From positions 1 through 53,110 of the forward strand of contig DAHVAN010000330.1 of NCBI GenBank assembly GCA_027314595.1: a stretch of DNA of 53,110 nucleotides, given 5' to 3'. The notes below the pieces were generated by a model. That model searched no databases, was not told the origin of the DNA, and worked only from the letters and a program-made list of their open reading frames with translations. Shown here in pieces: positions 51,050 through 53,110 of this stretch (the first letter of the stretch is position 1; each line of letters opens with the position of its first letter). The stretch is from Actinomycetota bacterium (GTDB taxonomy: Bacteria; Actinomycetota; Actinomycetes; Streptosporangiales; Streptosporangiaceae). The position numbers were made by a program, and so were the translations under genes.

Positions 51050-52204
51050 TCAGGGGGTGGCGGGGATGGTGGCTTTCCATCGTCCGCGCTGGAAGTGGAG
51101 GCTTCCGTCTGGGCTGATGGTGACGTTGGCTCCGTAGGCGGGTAGTGATCCGTCGCGGAGCCAGTCGGCGCGGAGTCCGTCGAGGGTGTTCCAGAGGCTG
51201 CGGGGCCCGGACTGGTGGATCTCGGGGGGCTGGTCGCCTACGGCGGTGGCGCGTGCCCATGATCCGTCGGGGTGGAGCAGCCACGCCGTCCGGGTGCCGT
51301 CTGGGTGTTCCTCGTAGTGGTCTTGGACGCCGGGGAGGATGAGGCCGAGTGTGGAGTACAGTTCCCATCCGTCGCTGACGTTGACGACGGGGTAGGGGCT
51401 GGTGGTGACGCGGTCGCCTTCGGCGTCGCGGATTTCGGTGAGCCGTTCCCGCATGGCGGGGGGGTAGCCGGGTCCGGAGCGTGTGTGCATGAATCCGGCG
51501 CGGTCCCATTCGGTGCGGCCGGCCGCGCCGCCGTCGGGGGTTTTGTCGGCGGTGATGATGAGGTTGGTTCCGGTGATGGTGGTGACGAGCCTCCCGCCTG
51601 GCCTGAGCGCGGCGAGCCAGCTTGGCGGGACCGGGCGGACTGCCACGGTGGCGATGATGCGGTCATAGCGCCCGGGGCCGCCGGGTAGCGGGCCGGTGGC
51701 GTCGCATGTCTCCGCAGCGGGGTGCAGGCCGATGGAGTCGAGGCGTTCCGTGGCTGCTTTCACTAGGTAGGGGTCTACGTCGATGCTGGTGACGTGAGGT
51801 TCTCCGAGTCGCCGTGTGAGCAGTGCCGTGCCGTAGCCGGTGCCGGTGCCGACGTCTAGGACGTCTGTGCTGTCGCTGATCATGGCGTGGCGGTAGAGCT
51901 GGAGGAGGAGTTTGGGCAGGGTGCTGGATGATGTGGGCCGTCCGGCCGGGTGGTCGTCGGGTCCGGCGTGGTCGGCGTGCAGGGTGCCTACCTGGGTGAC
52001 CAGCGACTTGTCCCGGTAGACGCCTGCTGCCCAGTTCTCTGCTGGCATGGCCGGCCCGTCGCGCAGGGTCCAGCCGTCGGCCCCGCTGGTCCACCAGCGG
52101 GGGACGAAGACGTGCCGGGGCACGGCGGCGATGACGGGCCGCCACCGTGACGCGGGGTGCGCTGCGTCGGCGGCGAGCCGGGCGGCGTGCTCTTTCCAGT
52201 CCAT
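51050..52204 (-). CDS. PIMT-like methyltransferase (RiPP-associated type)
   Basis: 384 residues. N-terminal segment DWKEHAARLAADAAHPASRW and FVPRWW, then DKSLVTQVGT and RPTSSSTLPKLLLQLYRH, the protein-L-isoaspartate methyltransferase-like lead-in; SAM motif VLDVGTGTGYGTALL; VTSIDVDPYLVKAATERL. A long C-terminal part (VNVSDGWELYSTLGLILPGV, ending HFQRGRWKATIP) is not in housekeeping PIMTs. Relatives of this shape accompany ATP-grasp peptide-maturation systems (graspetides), where they methylate Asp to give aspartimide. ATG 52204 is five bases after the radical SAM stop; the long open frame upstream to 53014 overlaps that gene and is not coding. Confidence 0.75.
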   Translation of the reverse strand: MDWKEHAARLAADAAHPASRWRPVIAAVPRHVFVPRWWTSGADGWTLRDGPAMPAENWAAGVYRDKSLVTQVGTLHADHAGPDDHPAGRPTSSSTLPKLLLQLYRHAMISDSTDVLDVGTGTGYGTALLTRRLGEPHVTSIDVDPYLVKAATERLDSIGLHPAAETCDATGPLPGGPGRYDRIIATVAVRPVPPSWLAALRPGGRLVTTITGTNLIITADKTPDGGAAGRTEWDRAGFMHTRSGPGYPPAMRERLTEIRDAEGDRVTTSPYPVVNVSDGWELYSTLGLILPGVQDHYEEHPDGTRTAWLLHPDGSWARATAVGDQPPEIHQSGPRSLWNTLDGLRADWLRDGSLPAYGANVTISPDGSLHFQRGRWKATIPATP

Positions 52205-52209
52205 GGCGG

Positions 52210-53070
52210 TTACTGGCACGATGCGGGCGGGCAGTCGTCGCCGTCGCTGGCGGGCGGGCAGGTGTCCGGTGCGCAGGGTTCGGGATCGCGGCGGGGCACG
52301 GTGGCTAGCGTACGCTGCCATGCCGGGCCGGCGAGGATGCCGGCGAGGGGCGTGATCTTGACGTTGCCGCAGTCGAGCCAGCGGCCGACGACGCAGGGGG
52401 TGAGCCGCCCGTCGGCCATGATGGCGGCGCGGTTCATTCCGCACCGGCCGCACAGTTGCGCCGCGTCCTGCGTGTTCTCGTCGCGTGCCGCGCGGCCGAG
52501 ATCTTGCTGCGGGCGGATGCGGATGTCGGTCACGCCCGCGCGGCGCAGGAATTCGGCTGCCCGCTCGGTGTCCTGGCCTTCGGTGACCTCGACGATGGCG
52601 GCGCGGACGAAGATGCCTCGGGTGACGGCTTCGGCAATGTTCGCGGCGGTCCGGGCGTGGCTGGCGCGGCTGCCGGTGATCTTCGCGTGGGTGTCCGCGT
52701 CGGCGGAGTACCAGGAGGTTCCCAGGGACACGCCGGGCTGGCCGAATAGCTCCCACAGGTCCGGGGTGACGTGGACCAGGTTGGAGTACACGTAGGCTTT
52801 CAGGTCGGCGGAGAGGGCGTAGCGGACGAGCCGGGGAAGGGCCGGCGATAGGGTTGGCTCGCCTCCGATGAACTGCACCATGCTCACGCCGATGGCGGCG
52901 GCTTGGTCGATGACGTGCTCCCAGTTCTCGGGCGTCATAGTGCCGGGTCCGCCCTGCGGGCCGCTGTCGGCATAGCAGTGGGTGCAGCCTATTGACCGGA
53001 CTAGCGAGCGACACGCCGAGGCGGGAGTAGCTCTCGCTGTCTGCTGACAGGTAGACCTCGATCCATCCAA
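52210..53070 (-). CDS. Radical SAM protein with SPASM-like C-terminus, atypical cluster motif
   Basis: About 286 residues. The body is a clear radical SAM enzyme: IGCTHCYADSGP, MVQFIGGEPTLSPALPRL (GGEP SAM-binding), YVYSNLVHVTPDLWE, and a SPASM-like Cys set (LCGRCGMNR, LTPCVVGRW). The first Cys of CX3CX2C is absent at its expected place; the nearest upstream Cys gives CX8CX2C. Upstream of IGC the frame (SRSTCQQTARATPASACRS) is not family-like, while the next frame reads VYLSADSE...LGVSLASPVN, which could be the real N-terminus after a frameshift near 52985. A Cys-rich tail (DPEPCAPDTCPPAS) ends it. Likely modifies a peptide together with the PIMT-like enzyme. Confidence 0.75.
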   Translation of the reverse strand: MDGSRSTCQQTARATPASACRSLVRSIGCTHCYADSGPQGGPGTMTPENWEHVIDQAAAIGVSMVQFIGGEPTLSPALPRLVRYALSADLKAYVYSNLVHVTPDLWELFGQPGVSLGTSWYSADADTHAKITGSRASHARTAANIAEAVTRGIFVRAAIVEVTEGQDTERAAEFLRRAGVTDIRIRPQQDLGRAARDENTQDAAQLCGRCGMNRAAIMADGRLTPCVVGRWLDCGNVKITPLAGILAGPAWQRTLATVPRRDPEPCAPDTCPPASDGDDCPPASCQ

Positions 53071-53071
53071 T

Positions 53072-53110
53072 TCAGGGGGTGGGCGGGTGTTCGATGATGT
53101 CGTCCGGGAT
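53072..53110 (-). CDS. 3' end of an upstream gene (partial)
   Basis: On the minus strand the window opens with a 12-codon frame IPDDIIEHPPTP followed by TGA (53074-53072), two bases before the radical SAM start. It is probably the end of the preceding gene of the same operon (a maturase or precursor would fit). Too short to identify. Confidence 0.35.
   Translation of the reverse strand: MPDDIIEHPPTP

Noticed and set aside
52205-53014. Upstream extension of the PIMT-like frame to 53014
   Set aside because: Overlaps the radical SAM gene out of frame, Arg/Pro/His-rich; only the part from 52204 is family-like.
53001-53066. 21-codon frame (MDRGLPVSRQRE...) as a RiPP precursor
   Set aside because: Overlaps the radical SAM start, has no leader/core layout and no ribosome site.
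1-53110. CRISPR arrays, tRNA/rRNA genes, complete insertion sequences
   Set aside because: Looked for spaced direct repeats, tRNA T-loop/acceptor patterns and transposase motifs; none seen by eye.

Overview
The window is about 53 kb of very GC-rich DNA from a filamentous-type actinomycete. The evidence is strong G/C third-position bias, frequent GTG starts, three loci of the actinomycete-expanded S-adenosyl methyltransferase family (AYDYLLGGKDN signature), a SARP regulator, a StrR-like regulator and a large MacB/FtsX pair. I would place it in or near the Streptosporangiales, but genus cannot be read from the sequence. I found no rRNA, tRNA, CRISPR array or transposase.

Layout. 1-4.3 kb: 3' part of an HtrA-like protease, a DMT permease, a PAP2 phosphatase behind twin BlaI-like operators, an aminotransferase relic and a ROK regulator. 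4.5-10.4 kb: ArsR-rhodanese regulator and MFS transporter sharing an operator-like 12-mer, a MutS-like relic that extends the MFS frame, a small unknown gene, acetyl-CoA synthetase and an SDR. 10.4-18.4 kb: PAS protein, methyltransferase, a tightly coupled four-gene envelope operon (PAP2-kinase fusion, lipoprotein, PAP2, DedA) and two substrate-binding lipoproteins without permeases. 18.6-25.8 kb: ABC ATPase/FtsX exporter, truncated flavodoxin, Na+/H+ antiporter, cupin with SnoaL remnant, second methyltransferase and a frameshifted cytosine-5 DNA methyltransferase relic. 25.8-35.5 kb: MFS transporter with an attenuator-like leader, then a specialised-metabolism locus: SARP, StrR/ParB-like regulator, 4-hydroxymandelate-synthase-like dioxygenase, PhyH-like dioxygenase, and convergent glyA with a clear ZTP riboswitch. 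35.7-42.5 kb: flavin-fold oxidase, secreted phosphoesterase, VapBC-like pair whose antitoxin is in frame with an ArsR-arsenate-reductase protein, aquaglyceroporin and a CoA-disulfide-reductase-like flavoprotein (arsenic module). 42.7-49.7 kb: P-type ATPase, two TrkA proteins, NiCoT-like membrane protein and GH51 arabinofuranosidase. 49.9-53.1 kb: a methyltransferase gene broken after about 33 codons, then about 1 kb of non-coding G-rich DNA packed with inverted repeats, then a PIMT-like methyltransferase and a radical SAM protein that look like the end of a peptide-modification (RiPP) operon continuing past the right edge.

The best candidates for something undescribed are the small SARP/StrR/HmaS/PhyH locus; the radical SAM plus PIMT pair beside a nested inverted-repeat array; the ArsR-LMW phosphatase-VapB continuous frame; and the PAP2-kinase envelope operon. 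The window is also rich in gene relics (aminotransferase, MutS-like, flavodoxin, SnoaL, C5 methylase, methyltransferase), so this chromosome region has been heavily rearranged.
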